Assembly: GCA_031002005.1 (NCBI GenBank)
Contig: JARYHS010009186.1
Coordinates: 180,012,437 to 180,076,436, forward strand
From: Vandiemenella viatica
Taxonomy: Eukaryota; Arthropoda; Insecta; Orthoptera; Morabidae
Direction: 5' to 3'
DNA length: 64,000 bases
In this document: one piece after another, positions 48,239 to 58,613 of the stretch
Position numbering within the stretch: the stretch's first letter is position 1
Layout of the letters: each line of letters opens with the position of its first letter
The notes under the pieces: generated by a model
Databases searched by the model: none
What the model was told of the DNA's origin: nothing
Seen by the model: the letters and a program-made list of their open reading frames with translations, nothing else
Position numbers and translations under genes: made by a program

Positions 48239-48921
48239 CTAGTCTTGGAACTTCGTGCGGGCTTCCTCTACTCTGTTGAAGAATTTTTCGGTTGATTGGA
48301 AGATTTGTGTATGGATATTTGGAATATTTGTGACGTCATGGAGGAGCTCTGTTGGAGTGAAGTGAACCCTGTGATCATTAGGAGAGTCTTATTCTGCAGT
48401 CTCTGAATATGTATTCTGTTGGAGTGGCTGGTCGTTCCCCAAGCTTGGCAACTATATAAGATGAGAGGAACAATGATTGATTTGTAAATGCTGATCTTGG
48501 TTTAATAAATTTAGGTTTCTCGCTCCTCAGGATCGGTGTAAGGTTCATCGTCACTGCTAGCCCTTTTTTTCTCCGGTCTAGCACATGTTGACGAAAGAGA
48601 AGTTTGTTGTCAAGTATTATGCCCAGATATCGAGTCTCTGTCACCCATGGAAGCTTGTGGCCCATTGTTTCTAGCTGTTTAAGGAGTACTGGTCTTTCCT
48701 TGAGAAAATACATTGCAGAACATTTCGTAGGGTTGAGTTTGACTTTATTTACTCTGCACCATTTATCAAAAGCGTCCAAGCCTTTTTGAGCGTTTTGGAT
48801 ATTACGTGCGTGGTTTCCTCCGGTCGAGTAGATGACCGTATCGTCAGCGAATTGAGCCATAAGTACGTGAAGAGGTAAGGGTATGTCGTTAATGTAGATT
48901 TTGAAAAGAGTAGACGCAATT
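48239..48921 (-). pseudogene. Jockey-clade LINE ORF2, 3' part (second half of reverse transcriptase)
   Basis: Begins at the insertion site with STLFKIYINDIPLPLHVL and the catalytic AQFADDTVIYS. It continues through WCRVNKVKLNPTKCSAMYF and RYLGIILDNKLLF, and then in a shifted frame NRIHIQRLQNKTLLMITG. After a second shift it ends FFNRVEEARTKFQD, stop at 48241-48239. Two frameshifts make it non-functional. The first half lies 11.3 kb away at 60199-62140. Confidence 0.92.
48916..48921 (+). repeat. Target-site duplication, left copy (GCAATT)
   Basis: Exact match to 60193-60198. Collapsing the two copies joins the LINE frame perfectly across GSVIA and STLF. Confidence 0.95.
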
Positions 48922-48959
48922 AGTAGTGTGGAATTGAGAGAGCGAGCTCAAAATAGACC

Positions 48960-49325
48960 TGTCAATCATTTTCACACCTCTATTGTTCTCCCCCCTCCCA
49001 CCTGTCAATCATTTTCACACCTATTGTTCTCTCCCCTCCCACTTGACTTGAGGGCCACTTGACTAACCGCTTGACATGAGGACCACTTGAGCGACCCAGG
49101 TGTGTCACGGTCCTTTGTTGTCCTCCCCTCCCCCCCCCCACCTGTCAATCATGGGCCACTTGACTAACCACTTGACTCGAGGGCCACTTGAGGTACCCAG
49201 GTGTGTCCCCACCTGTCAATCATGGCCACTTGTTTGAACACCTGCCTTCCCTAGCACCAGCTGCCCTTGGTGTTTTTTTTTTTTTTGTTAGGCCACTTGA
49301 GCGACCCCAACCCCGCCAGCTGCAT
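48960..49325. repeat. Subterminal CACTTGA-rich repeats, left arm
   Basis: Repeated phrases CACCTGTCAATCATTTTCAC, CCACTTGACTAACCACTTGA and GCGACCCAGGTGTGTC alternate with C-rich runs. The mirror block is at 59760-60160 with several small indels. Confidence 0.85.
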
Positions 49326-49429
49326 CGTTTCATCGACTGGTTTGAACATGCTCACCCCCCACCACCGCTCCAACAAGCAGGACTGCCCCCCGACCGGCCT
49401 GCTGACCTCAGTGTTCAGCCATGTCTCGC

Positions 49430-49585
49430 CCAGTACTGTTGTTCAGACGGCGATTCGAACCAGAGCCCTCCTAAATGCTTGGTCATTGCGTGCTAGTATG
49501 GTGTTACACATCGTTGTCATTAGAGGTGGTGAAAGAAAAAGGCTACCTGGAGTGAATCTAGGTTTCTATAGCGTATGTGGCGTTA
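49430..49585 (-). mobile_element. tRNA-like SINE fragment, left arm
   Basis: On the - strand it has B box GGTTCGAATCGCC, then ACTAGCACGCAATGACC and CCACCTCTAATGACAACG. It resembles a rearranged SINE-A. The right arm carries it twice in tandem. Confidence 0.6.
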
Positions 49586-49700
49586 CTACGGGGCGTTTTA
49601 ATATTCCAAGAAATACGAGTACCAATACTCTCGACCCTTTACACTAACGCTCACAGCTTCAGTTCATATTCCAACAGCCTCCTATTCATGAATAAAAAAA

Positions 49701-50597
49701 ATGAAAATATTAGTATTTTTTAAAAATTTATTGGGTAAATCGTGAGGCCGCGTTTTTACAATAATCACGATATAAAAATAATTTTTGTATCTATTATGCC
49801 AAGAGTAGAAATTAAATGTTTAATATTACGTGAAATGAAATTTTGCCTTCCCTCCCACCGGCCGCCAAGAGTCTATTGTGTGTGAATGGACCCTTACTTG
49901 ACATATGAATAGGAGGACCGGCTGCCTCACGCAACTAAATTTACTACGAACTAATGAAAATATTAGTATTTAAAAAAAATTTATTGGGTAAATGGTGAGG
50001 CCGCGTTTTTACAATAATCACGATATAAAAATATTTTTTTTATCTATTATGCCAAGAGTAGAAATTAAATGTTTAATATTACGTGAAATGAAATTTGGCC
50101 TTCCCTCCCACCGGCCGCCAAGAGTCTATTGTGTGTGGGTGAACCCTTACTTGACATATGAATAGGAGGACCGGCTGCCTCATGCAACTAAATTTACTAC
50201 GAACTAATGAAAATATTAGTATTTAAAAAAAATTATTGTGTAAATCGTGAGGCCGCGTTTTTACAATAATCACGATATAAAAATAATTTTTGTATCTATT
50301 ATGCCAAGAGTCGAAATTAAATGTTTAATATTACGTGAAATGAAATTTTGCCTTCCCTCCCACCGGCCGCCAAGAGTCTATTGTGTGCGAATGGACCCTT
50401 ACTTGACATATGAATAGGAGGGGCCGGCTGCCTCACGTAACAAAATTTAATACGAACTAATGAAAATATTAGTATTTTTAAAAAATGTATTGGGTAAATC
50501 GTGAGGCCGCGTTTTTACAATAATCACGATATAAAAATAATTTTTGTATCTATTTTGCCAAGAGTAGAAATTAAATGTTTAATATTACGTGAAATGG
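49701..50597. repeat. 253-bp tandem array, left arm, about 3.5 units
   Basis: Unit starts at 49701, 49954, 50207 and 50460, exactly 253 apart. Each unit has ATGAAAATATTAGTATTT, GTGAGGCCGCGTTTTTACAA, TAATCACGATATAAAAATA, CCACCGGCCGCCAAGAGTC and ACTTGACATATGAATAGGAG. The last unit is partial. Confidence 0.95.
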
Positions 50598-50732
50598 GCT
50601 TTCAGAGAGAGATTTGTTTAAAGGCATTAATTCTTAACTTAAGAAAGAAACATCATTGGTTTAAATCGCATTTTATTAAGCGCTCAATATCGAGTATATT
50701 GCTTATTCCCGGACCTAGACAGCTTTGGCTAT

Positions 50733-50930
50733 TTATTCAAAAAATGAATCAAATCCATTGCGGTATCGTCCATGATACATGTCGCTGTCCTTGTCAATAA
50801 CCACAAATCCATGCTTGCTTGTATTCCAGCAGGAACTACATAGGTTTTTTAAACTCGTTGAATGGCATGTCAGTATTAACGTGGTCATTGTAAATGTGTC
50901 TGAGATTCATGTCGTCCTGTTTAAATAAAC
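50733..50930 (-). pseudogene. Packaging-ATPase-like C-terminus relic, left arm
   Basis: From 50910 on the - strand one frame reads MNLRHIYNDHVNTDMPFNEF. After a frame change, another reads HGFVVIDKDSDMYHGRYRNG and closes at 50735-50733. This order and wording resemble the end of the A32-like DNA-packaging ATPase of Polintons, as far as I recall the family. The Walker motifs are missing because the sequence is cut off upstream by a stop and a SINE. The shift lies at the A-run before CCTATG. Confidence 0.6.
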
Positions 50931-50998
50931 TTTATAGGCAGGTAGGTGATTTCACTGCAGGTCTATATATATCCGTCTTCCTTTCAGAGGTACTTTTT

Positions 50999-51180
50999 CT
51001 TCTTCCTGGTGGGTGAGTTTGTTAACGTTCGGGGGCTGCCATGTGGGAGATGGAGGGTTCGATTCCCGGTCCGCATGTTAATTAGTATCTGTTGTAGTTT
51101 AGACCCACAAATAGCTGTTTATAGCCAAGAGTCACTGCGAACACTCCGACAACGAAAAAAAATAAAAATAAAACGTGTTT
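50999..51180 (+). mobile_element. SINE-C copy, left arm
   Basis: A third tRNA-like family: GGTGGGTGAGTTTGTTAACG, B box GGGTTCGATTCCCGGTCC, AGTTTAGACCCACAAATAGC and an A-rich AAAAATAAAAATAAAA tail. It is mirrored at 58038-58212. Confidence 0.75.
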
Positions 51181-51310
51181 AGTGGTGTTTGTTCCTGTAG
51201 CCAGGGATGGTAACGCGATGTGTGTGGTGGGGAGTTCTACAGGTTTATCTGTTCGAATACCTGTGCCAGTGATGTATATTCATAGATCCTCCTATGTTAC
51301 CACTTCTCAT

Positions 51311-51485
51311 TCATGTTGAGGGGTGACTGTAAAATTCTTGAAATACAGATATTTGCGCGGGTTTAGCGAATGCGTGCCTCAATTTCACAATAATTGTTTG
51401 TGCATAACTGCGATAAGTTCGGCGAAAGACGTTTGTGACGGCGAGTGTTTTGGACAAAGTTTTGTGCATATTCTTACGGCTCATA
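51311..51485 (-). other. Open frame shared by both arms, function unknown
   Basis: The frame includes MHKTLSKTLAVTNVFRRTYR and KLRHAFAKPAQISVFQEFYS and is present identically in the right arm (57729-57901). It may be a remnant of an element gene; I do not recognise it. Confidence 0.25.
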
Positions 51486-51722
51486 CCGAGCGTGGTGGGT
51501 GAGCGGTTAACTCTCTGGCCTCGCATTCGGGAAGGACGCGGGTTACGAACCCCCGTCCAGGCATCCAGATTTGGGTTTTTAATGGTTTACCTAAATCATT
51601 CCAAGCGAATGCCGGGGTGTTTCCTTCAAAAAGGCGATGGCCGAATACCTCCCCGTTCCTTGTCTCCAGTCACATCCCGCCTCTAATGACCTCGACTTAG
51701 ACGAGGCGTAAAACCATAAGTA
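51486..51722 (+). mobile_element. SINE-A copy, left arm
   Basis: Among the best preserved copies: GTGGTGGGTGAGCGGTTAAC, CATCCAGATTTGGG, AAGGCGATGGCCGAATACC, CCTCTAATGACCTCGAC and GACGAGGCGTAAAACC. Confidence 0.92.
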
Positions 51723-51947
51723 AAAAGAAAAAAAAATCTTAATGCCCAGTAACGTTTTCCTTTACTTTAGAATTACCGTTAATATTTTCTATTGTAGAGA
51801 CTAAATGCTGATCAGTGCAGAAATGATTACATTCGGCCACGTTTCAGACGATGCAGGTTTAATTTCGAGACTGGCTGGTGAATTTTTAATGTTCGGCAGT
51901 GTCATACAGGTGATTTCGTGTTTTTTCTTCAATGCATTCCACACTTA

Positions 51948-53716
51948 CACTGATCGGCCGGAACATTATAACTACCAACCGACTATCGATATAAACCCGT
52001 CCAGGTGAAAGCAGCGTCACGAGGAATGGCTGCTAGTCAGACACACGCATGCTGCATGTAGTATCAGTGAGCGCGCTATCAGTGTTTAAAATGGGGAAGG
52101 CTTGCGATCTATCTAAGTTTGACCCATTGCAGATTGCGATGGCCCAGAGGCTCGGCACGAGCATTACGGAAACTGCACTATATATCGGGTGTTCGAGCAG
52201 TGTTGCGGTGAGTGTCTTCAACAAGTGGCGAAACGAAGGTGACACCATGTCCTAAACGTCGAGTAGTTGGGTGGCCATCCCCCCTATTTCACATGTCTGA
52301 CGTCGTAGGCTGGGCAGACGTAAAACAGGACAGGCGGCGGGGCGAACTGTGACGGAACTAACATCAGACTTTAATGTTGGGCAGCAGTACAAGTGTACCT
52401 GAACACACAGTGCACCGAACACTCCTAACGATGGGTCCTCCGCAGCCGACGACCCATGCATGTGCACCACGACATCGGCAACTGAGACTGAAATGGGCAC
52501 GAGACCATCGTCACTGGACGTTGGCGTAGTGGCAGATCGTTGCATGGTCTGATGAATTCCGATACCTTCTTCATCATGCCGGAGTAAGGGTGCGAGCTGG
52601 TCGTTTTCTACGGGAAAAGCTTCTTGTCACCTGTACTGCGGGGAACATTCACGTGGGAGCTCGTGCAAGGCACTGTGACGACCGATAAGTATCGTACACT
52701 GGTTGCAGACCACTGTACAGCACAAACCTTCATGACGACCATGTTTCCCAACGGCTGTGACATTTTTCAACAAGATAATGCGCCATGTCACAAGGCCAGA
52801 AGTGTAACTTAATGGTTCGAGGAACACAGTGGCGAGTTGTAATTGATGTACTGGCTCGCCAGCTCGCCAGATCTGAACCCGATCGAACACATCTGGGGTG
52901 TGATTTGGGGAAGGCTTGCGATCTATCTAAGTTTGACCCATTGCAGATTGCGATGGCCCAGAGGCTCGGCACGAGCATTTCGGAAACTGCACTATATATC
53001 GGGTGTTCGAGCAGTGTTGCGGTGAGTGTCTTCAACAAGTGGCGAAACGAAGGTGACAGCCATGTCCAAACGTTGAGTGGTTGGCGGCCACCCCTTTTTA
53101 CACATGTCGGACGTCGTAGGCTGGGCAGACGTAAAAACAGGACAGGCGGCGGGCGAACTGTGGCGGAACTAACATCAGACTTTAATGTTGGGCAGAGTAC
53201 AAGTGTACCTGAACACACAGTGCACTGAACACTTCTAACGATGGGCCTCCGCAGCCGACGACCCATGCATGTGCACCACGACATCGGCAACTGCGACTGA
53301 AATGGGCACGAGACCATCGTCACTGGACGTTGGCGTAGTGGCAGATCGTTGCATGGTCTGATGAATTCCGATACCTTCTTCATCATGCCGGAGTAAGGGT
53401 GCGAACTGGTCGTTTTCTACGGGAACAGCTTCTTGTCACCTGTACTGCGGGGAACATTCACGTAGGGGGCTCGTGCAAGGCACCGTGACGACCGATAAGT
53501 ATCGTACACTGGTTGCAGACCACGTACAGCACAAACCTTCATGACGACCATGTTTCCCAACGGCTGTGACATTTTTCAACAAGATAATGCGCCATGTCAC
53601 AAGGCCAGAAGTGTAACTTAATGGTTCGAGGAATACAGTGGCGAGTTGTAATTGATGTACTGGCTCGCCCAGCTCGCCAGATCTGAACCCGATCGAACAC
53701 ATCTGGCATGTGATTG
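51948..53716 (+). mobile_element. Tc1-like transposon with tandemly duplicated transposase, left arm
   Basis: The 5' terminal repeat CACTGATCGGCCGGAACATT follows a TA dinucleotide. The transposase begins at 52091: helix-turn-helix region with KFDPLQIAMAQRLGTSITET and VFNKWRNEG, DDE segment with WSDEFRYLLHHAGVRV, CDIFQQDNAPCHKA and SPDLNPIEHIWGV. Stops and frameshifts abound. The segment 52093-52906 is repeated as 52907-53716 with a period of 814. The 3' terminal repeat is absent. The same element, single copy, is in the right arm. Confidence 0.9.
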
Positions 53717-54249
53717 AATATGGCGTCAACCAAACGAGGTGAAACAACGTATATGCATGCAGAAACTGACATTACATGGAAGGCAGTCTGCATTCATATA
53801 ACTTTCGTGGATTAGGATCATGAAAACAGGTAAAACATCACCACAATTATGTAATTTCACTATACGAAAGATGTCATCGGTTTAAATGGTTAGAAGGTAT
53901 CCATCATGCCATACGATGTGCATTGAGTGCATCCACCAAAATAGAAAAACCCACGGCATGATGCGGTGTATCGTCATAAATGAAACTCATTCTGTTCACG
54001 ACCCTATATACAACTCGAGTAGTACATCTGATATATCTGTCGAAAGTCACACTAAAGTATTTGAAGCTGAACTAAACAGAGCATGCAGAAGATGACAACA
54101 TCACAAGTTTACGACCCTCCGCAAGGCCGAAACATAATGCACTCAACTCCAGACGAAACATAAAATATGTTACATATCAGTTAGTATGTGCCACTTTCGA
54201 TGAATTTCATTTAAAAAAGTGTAAAAATATTTAATAGCAGTCCATACCA
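53717..54249. other. Unassigned inner arm segment, left
   Basis: Conserved in both arms (mirror 55780-56310). A + frame, 53886-54095, reads CIECIHQNRKTHGMMRC but is not recognised. No transposon ends seen. Confidence 0.35.
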
Positions 54250-54482
54250 TTTATGGTTCTACGCCTCGTCGACATCGAAGCCTTTAGAGGCGGGAAAGGA
54301 CAGTGGGACGAGGAACGGGAAGGAATTTCAGGCCATGGCAAATGAAGAAATCATCCCCCGGCGTTCGCATCGCGTTATTTGGGGGGAAACCATGGAAAAC
54401 CCAAATCTGGATGCCCGGACGGGGGATTCGAACCCGCACCCTCCCAAATGCTAGACCAGATCTTTATCGATCACGAGGCGTG
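54250..54482 (-). mobile_element. SINE-A copy, left inner arm
   Basis: On the - strand: B box GGGTTCGAATCCCC, CATCCAGATTTGGG, TTCCATGGTTTCCCCCC and 3' end AGGCTTCGATGTCGACGAGG. Mirrored at 55548-55778. Confidence 0.9.
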
Positions 54483-54604
54483 ATAGGACTGGTGTGACTG
54501 AATTACATCTGGTGTGCATGCGAGATATAGACTGAATGTGACTGTGATTCGGTGTGATATGATGGCTCCACGTATCAACATCGATTCTGCTGGTTTGAGC
54601 AGTT

Positions 54605-54790
54605 TCATAATGTTTGCCTGCACCTACAGAAATTCGGTCTAGAGATACTTATATAAAATTCGTTAACTCTATGAAACCCCCACAGTTTCAAACAGTATGG
54701 TAGGTTTAAAATGCGCTTTAAATAGTTGTATAAAGCGGAGTAGAGAAGTATCTCGTTGACCTTTCTACACTGAGGCTGTACTGATTTCAT
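54605..54790 (-). CDS. 61-codon open frame next to the loop, left arm
   Basis: Starts MKSVQPQCRKVNEILLYSAL and ends RPNFCRCRQTL. The right-arm copy (55278-55463) differs at one residue (N for K after FHRV). Basic, Cys-containing and of unknown function. Both copies stay open, but 61 codons can stay open by chance at this divergence. Confidence 0.3.
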   Translation of the reverse strand: MKSVQPQCRKVNEILLYSALYNYLKRILNLPYCLKLWGFHRVNEFYISISRPNFCRCRQTL

Positions 54791-54924
54791 TACGAATTCA
54801 CCATTCCTCAGTTTAGGTACCCTAAATTACAAGATTTATAACCCTGGATACTACATGGTTGTGAAAAGTGTGAATAATACACACATAGAAAATTATCAAC
54901 ACACACTAGGTGTACTGTGGGATA

Positions 54925-55143
54925 GTAATACTGAGTTAGGTCACGACAACAAGTTGTCATATGCCATTCTCATGGCACCACTGATACATGGAAATCCAAA
55001 AGTGCCTATGGAGCCGGCGTGGGGGGCCCCACAGTAAGCGGCTACTGCGTAGAATAAAAACAAACGCGTTGCATCCGGAAAAACGGCGCGCAAAATTTCG
55101 ATCTTCTTAGGCCGCGCAAAATGCCGGGCTCATTAGTACGCGG
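54925..55143. other. Unique loop at the palindrome centre
   Basis: 219 bases without an inverted partner. A + frame entering from the left arm runs through it (HDNKLSYAILMAPLIHGNPK ... WGAPQ, stop at 55035-55037). The right half is GC-richer, with CGGCGCGCAAAATTTC and GGCCGCGCAAAATGCC. Confidence 0.9.
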
Positions 55144-55277
55144 TATCCCACAGTACACCTAGGGTGAGTTGATAATTTTCTATGTGTGTATTATTCACAC
55201 ATTTCACATCCATGTAGTATCCAGGGTTATAAATCTTGTAATTTAGGCTACCTAAACTGAGGAATGGTGAATTCGTA

Positions 55278-55463
55278 ATGAAATCAGTACAGCCTCAGTG
55301 TAGAAAGGTCAACGAGATACTTCTCTACTCCGCTTTATACAACTATTTAAAGCGTATTTTAAACCTACCATACTGTTTGAAACTGTGGGGGTTTCATAGA
55401 GTTAAAGAATTTTATATAAGTATCTCTAGACCGAATTTCTGTAGGTGCAGGCAAACATTATGA
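55278..55463 (+). CDS. 61-codon open frame next to the loop, right arm
   Basis: Mirror of the frame at 54605-54790, with one amino-acid difference. Function unknown. Confidence 0.3.
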   Translation: MKSVQPQCRKVNEILLYSALYNYLKRILNLPYCLKLWGFHRVKEFYISISRPNFCRCRQTL

Positions 55464-55547
55464 AACTGTTGAAACCAGCAGAACCGATGTTGATACGTGG
55501 AGCCATCACATGCACACCAGATGTAATTCAGTCACACCAGTCCTATC

Positions 55548-55778
55548 ACGCCTCGTGATCGATAAAGATCTGGTCTAGCATTTGGGAGGGTGCGGGTTCG
55601 AATCCCCCGTCCGGGCATCCAGATTTGGGTTTTCCATGGTTTCCCCCCAAATAACGCGATGCGAACGCCGGGGGGATGATTTCTTCGTTTGCCATGGCTG
55701 AAATCCTTCCCGTTCCTCGTCCACTGTCCTTTCCCACCTCTAAAGGCTTCGATGTCGACGAGGCGTAGAACCATAAAT
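55548..55778 (+). mobile_element. SINE-A copy, right inner arm
   Basis: Mirror of 54250-54482. B box GGGTTCGAATCCCC and 3' end CGATGTCGACGAGGCGTAG are intact. Confidence 0.9.
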
Positions 55779-56310
55779 GGTATGTACTGCTATTAAATAT
55801 TTTTACACTTTTTAAATGAAATTCATCGAAAGTGGCACATACTAACTGATATGTAACATATTTTATGTTTCGTCTGGAGTTGAGTGCATTATGTTTCGGC
55901 CTTGCGGAGGGTCGTAAACGTGTGATGTTGTCATCTTCTGCATGCTCTGTTTAGTTCAGCTTCAAATACTTTAGTGTGACTTTCGACAGATATATCAGAT
56001 GTACTACTCGAGTTGTCATATAGGGTTGTGAACAGAATGAGTTTCATTTATGACGATACACCGCATCATGCCGTGGGTTTTTCTATTTTGGTGGATGCAC
56101 TCAATGCACATCGTATGGCATGATGGATACCTTCTAACCATTTAAACCGATGACATCTTTCGCATAGTGAAATTACATAATTGTGGTGATGGTTTACCTG
56201 TTTTCATGATCCTAATCCACGAAAGTTATATGAATGCAGACTGCCTTCCATGTAATGTCAGTTTCTGCATGCATATACGTTGTTTCACCTCGTTTGGTTG
56301 ACGCCATATT

Positions 56311-57267
56311 CAATCACATGCCAGATGTGTTCGATCGGGTTCAGATCTGGCGAGCTGGGCGAGCCAGTACATCAATTACAACTCGCCACTGTGTTCCTCG
56401 AACCATTAAGTTACACTTCTGGCCTTGTGACATGGCGCATTATCTTGTTGAAAAATGTCACAGCCGTTGGGAAACATGGTCGTCATGAATGTTTGTGCTG
56501 TACGTGGTCTGCAACCAGTGTACGATACTTATCGGTCGTCACGGTGCCTTGCACGAGCCCCCCCATGTGAATGTTCCCCGCAGTACAGGTGGCAAGAAGC
56601 TGTTCCCGTAGAAAACGACCAGTTCGCACCCTTACTCCGGAATGATGAAGAAGGTATAGGAATTCATCAGACCATGCACCGATCTGCCACTACGCCAACG
56701 TCCAGTAACTATGGTCACGTGTCCCATTTCAGTCGCAGTTGCCGATGTCGTGGTGCCCATGCATGGGTCGTCGGCTGCAGAGGCCCATCGTTAGGAGTGT
56801 TCAGTGCACTGTGTGTTCAGGTACACTTGTACTCTGCCCAACATTAAAGTGTGATGTTAGTTCCGCCACAGTTCGCCCGCCGCCTGTCCTGTTTTTACGT
56901 CTGCCCAGCCTACGACGTCCGACATGTGTAAAAAGGGGTGGCCGGCCAACCACTCAACGTTTGGACATGGTGTCACCTTCGTTTCGCCACTTGTTGAAGA
57001 CACTCACCGCAACACTGCTCGAACACCCGATATATTGTGCAGTTTCCGAAATGCTCGTGCCGAGCCTCTGGGCCATCGCAATCTGCAATGGGTCAAACTT
57101 AGATAGATCGCAAGCCTTCCCCATTTTAAACACTGATAGCGCGCTCACTGATACTACATGCAGCATGCGTGTGTCTGACTAGCAGCCATTCCTCGTGACG
57201 CTGCTTTCACCTGGACGGGTTTATATCGATAGTCGGTTGGTAGTTATAATGTTCCGGCCGATCAGTG
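56311..57267 (-). mobile_element. Tc1-like transposon, single transposase copy, right arm
   Basis: The terminal repeat CACTGATCGGCCGGAACATT starts at 57267 on the - strand, beside TA. Transposase start is at 57124, with KFDPLQIAMAQRLGTSISET and the DDE segments in decayed frames. It lacks the 814-bp duplication of the left arm. The 3' junction (TGTGATTGAATATGGC) is identical in both arms, so the truncation predates the palindrome. Confidence 0.88.
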
Positions 57268-57497
57268 TAAGTGTGGAATGCATTGAAGAGAAAACACGAA
57301 ATCACCTGTATGACACTGCCGAACATTAAAAATTCACCAGCCAGTCTCAAAATTAAACCTGCATCGTCTGAAACGTGGCCGAATGTAATCATTTCTGCAC
57401 TGATCAGCATTTAGTCTCTACAATAGAAAATATTAACGGTAATTCTAAAGTAAAGGAAAACGTTCTGGGCATAAGATTTTTTTTTTCTTTTTACTTA

Positions 57498-57726
57498 TGG
57501 TTTTACGCCTCGTCTAAGTCGAGGTCATTAGAGGCGGGATGTGACTGGAGACAAGGAACGGGGAGGTATTCGGCCATCGCCTTTTTGAAGGAAACACCCC
57601 GGCATTCGCTTGGAATGATTTAGGTAAACCATTAAAAACCCAAATCTGGATGCCTGGACGGGGGTTCGTACCCGCGTCTTCCCGAATGCGAGGCCAGAGA
57701 GTTAACCGCTCACCCACCACGCTCGG
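57498..57726 (-). mobile_element. SINE-A copy, right arm
   Basis: Mirror of 51486-51722 with a handful of substitutions. Confidence 0.92.
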
Positions 57727-58037
57727 TATGAGCCGTAAGAATATGCACAAAACTTTGTCCAAAACACTCGCCGTCACAAACGTCTTTCGCCGAACTTATC
57801 GCAGTTATGCACAAACAATTATTGTGAAATTGAGGCACGCATTCGCTAAACCCGCGCAAATATCTGTATTTCAAGAATTTTACAGTCACCCCTCAACATG
57901 AATGAGAAGTGGTAACATAGGAGGATCTATGAATATACATCACTGGCACAGGTATTCGAACAGATAAACCTGTAGAACTCCCCACCACACACATCGCGTT
58001 ACCATCCCTGGCTACAGGAACAAACACCACTAAACAC

Positions 58038-58212
58038 GTTTTATTTTTATTTTTTTTCGTTGTCGGAGTGTTCGCAGTGACTCTTGGCTATAAACAGCTA
58101 TTTGTGGGTCTAAACTACAACAGATACTAATTAACATGCGGACCGGGAATCGAACCCTCCATCTCCCACATGGCAGCCCCGAACGTTAACAAACTCACCC
58201 ACCAGGAAGAAG
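58038..58212 (-). mobile_element. SINE-C copy, right arm
   Basis: Mirror of 50999-51180, with B box inverse GGGAATCGAACCC. Confidence 0.75.
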
Positions 58213-58279
58213 AAAAAGTACCTCTGAAAGGAAGACGGATATATATAGACCTGCAGTGAAATCACCTACCTGCCTATAA

Positions 58280-58479
58280 AGTTTATTTAAACAGGACGAC
58301 ATGAATCTCAGACACATTTACAATGACCACGTTAATACTGACATGCCATTCAACGAGTTTAAAAAAACCTATGTAGTTCCTGCTGGAATACAAGCAAGCA
58401 TGGATTTGTGGTTATTGACAAGGACAGCGACATGTATCATGGACGATACCGCAATGGATTTGATTCATTTTTTGAATAA
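58280..58479 (+). pseudogene. Packaging-ATPase-like C-terminus relic, right arm
   Basis: Frame one (58301 on) has MNLRHIYNDHVNTDMPFNEF. The other frame ends HGFVVIDKDSDMYHGRYRNG with its stop at 58477-58479. The same frame break as in the left arm is present, and the A-run has one extra A here. No Walker motif is left. Confidence 0.6.
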
Positions 58480-58613
58480 ATAGCCAAAGCTGTCTAGGTC
58501 CGGGAATAAGCAATATACTCGATATTGAGCGCTTAATAAAATGCGATTTAAATCAAAGATGTTTCTTTCTTAAGTTAAGAATTAATGCCTTTAAACAAAT
58601 CTCTCTCTGAAAG

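Larger units (their letters stand above)
48922..54924 (+). repeat. Left arm of the giant inverted repeat
   Basis: 6,003 bases matching the inverse of 55144-60192. It is longer because of an 814-bp duplication in the Tc1 copy and one extra 253-bp unit. Removing these, and the 129-bp duplication from the other arm, leaves about 4.93 kb in both arms. Confidence 0.97.

Noticed and set aside
49188..49647. 102- and 126-codon + strand frames in the left outer arm
   Set aside because: Proline-rich translations of simple C-rich repeats and a SINE fragment; the mirror frame in the right arm is broken.
50880..50960. Bacterial-looking strings such as TTGACA and AGGAGG in the 253-bp units
   Set aside because: The context is a eukaryotic nuclear genome and the strings are part of a tandem repeat; no meaning as promoter or ribosome site.
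52080..53800. Several 60-218-codon frames on the - strand as genes
   Set aside because: They lie antisense to the Tc1-like transposase and repeat with its 814-bp duplication; they are shadow frames.
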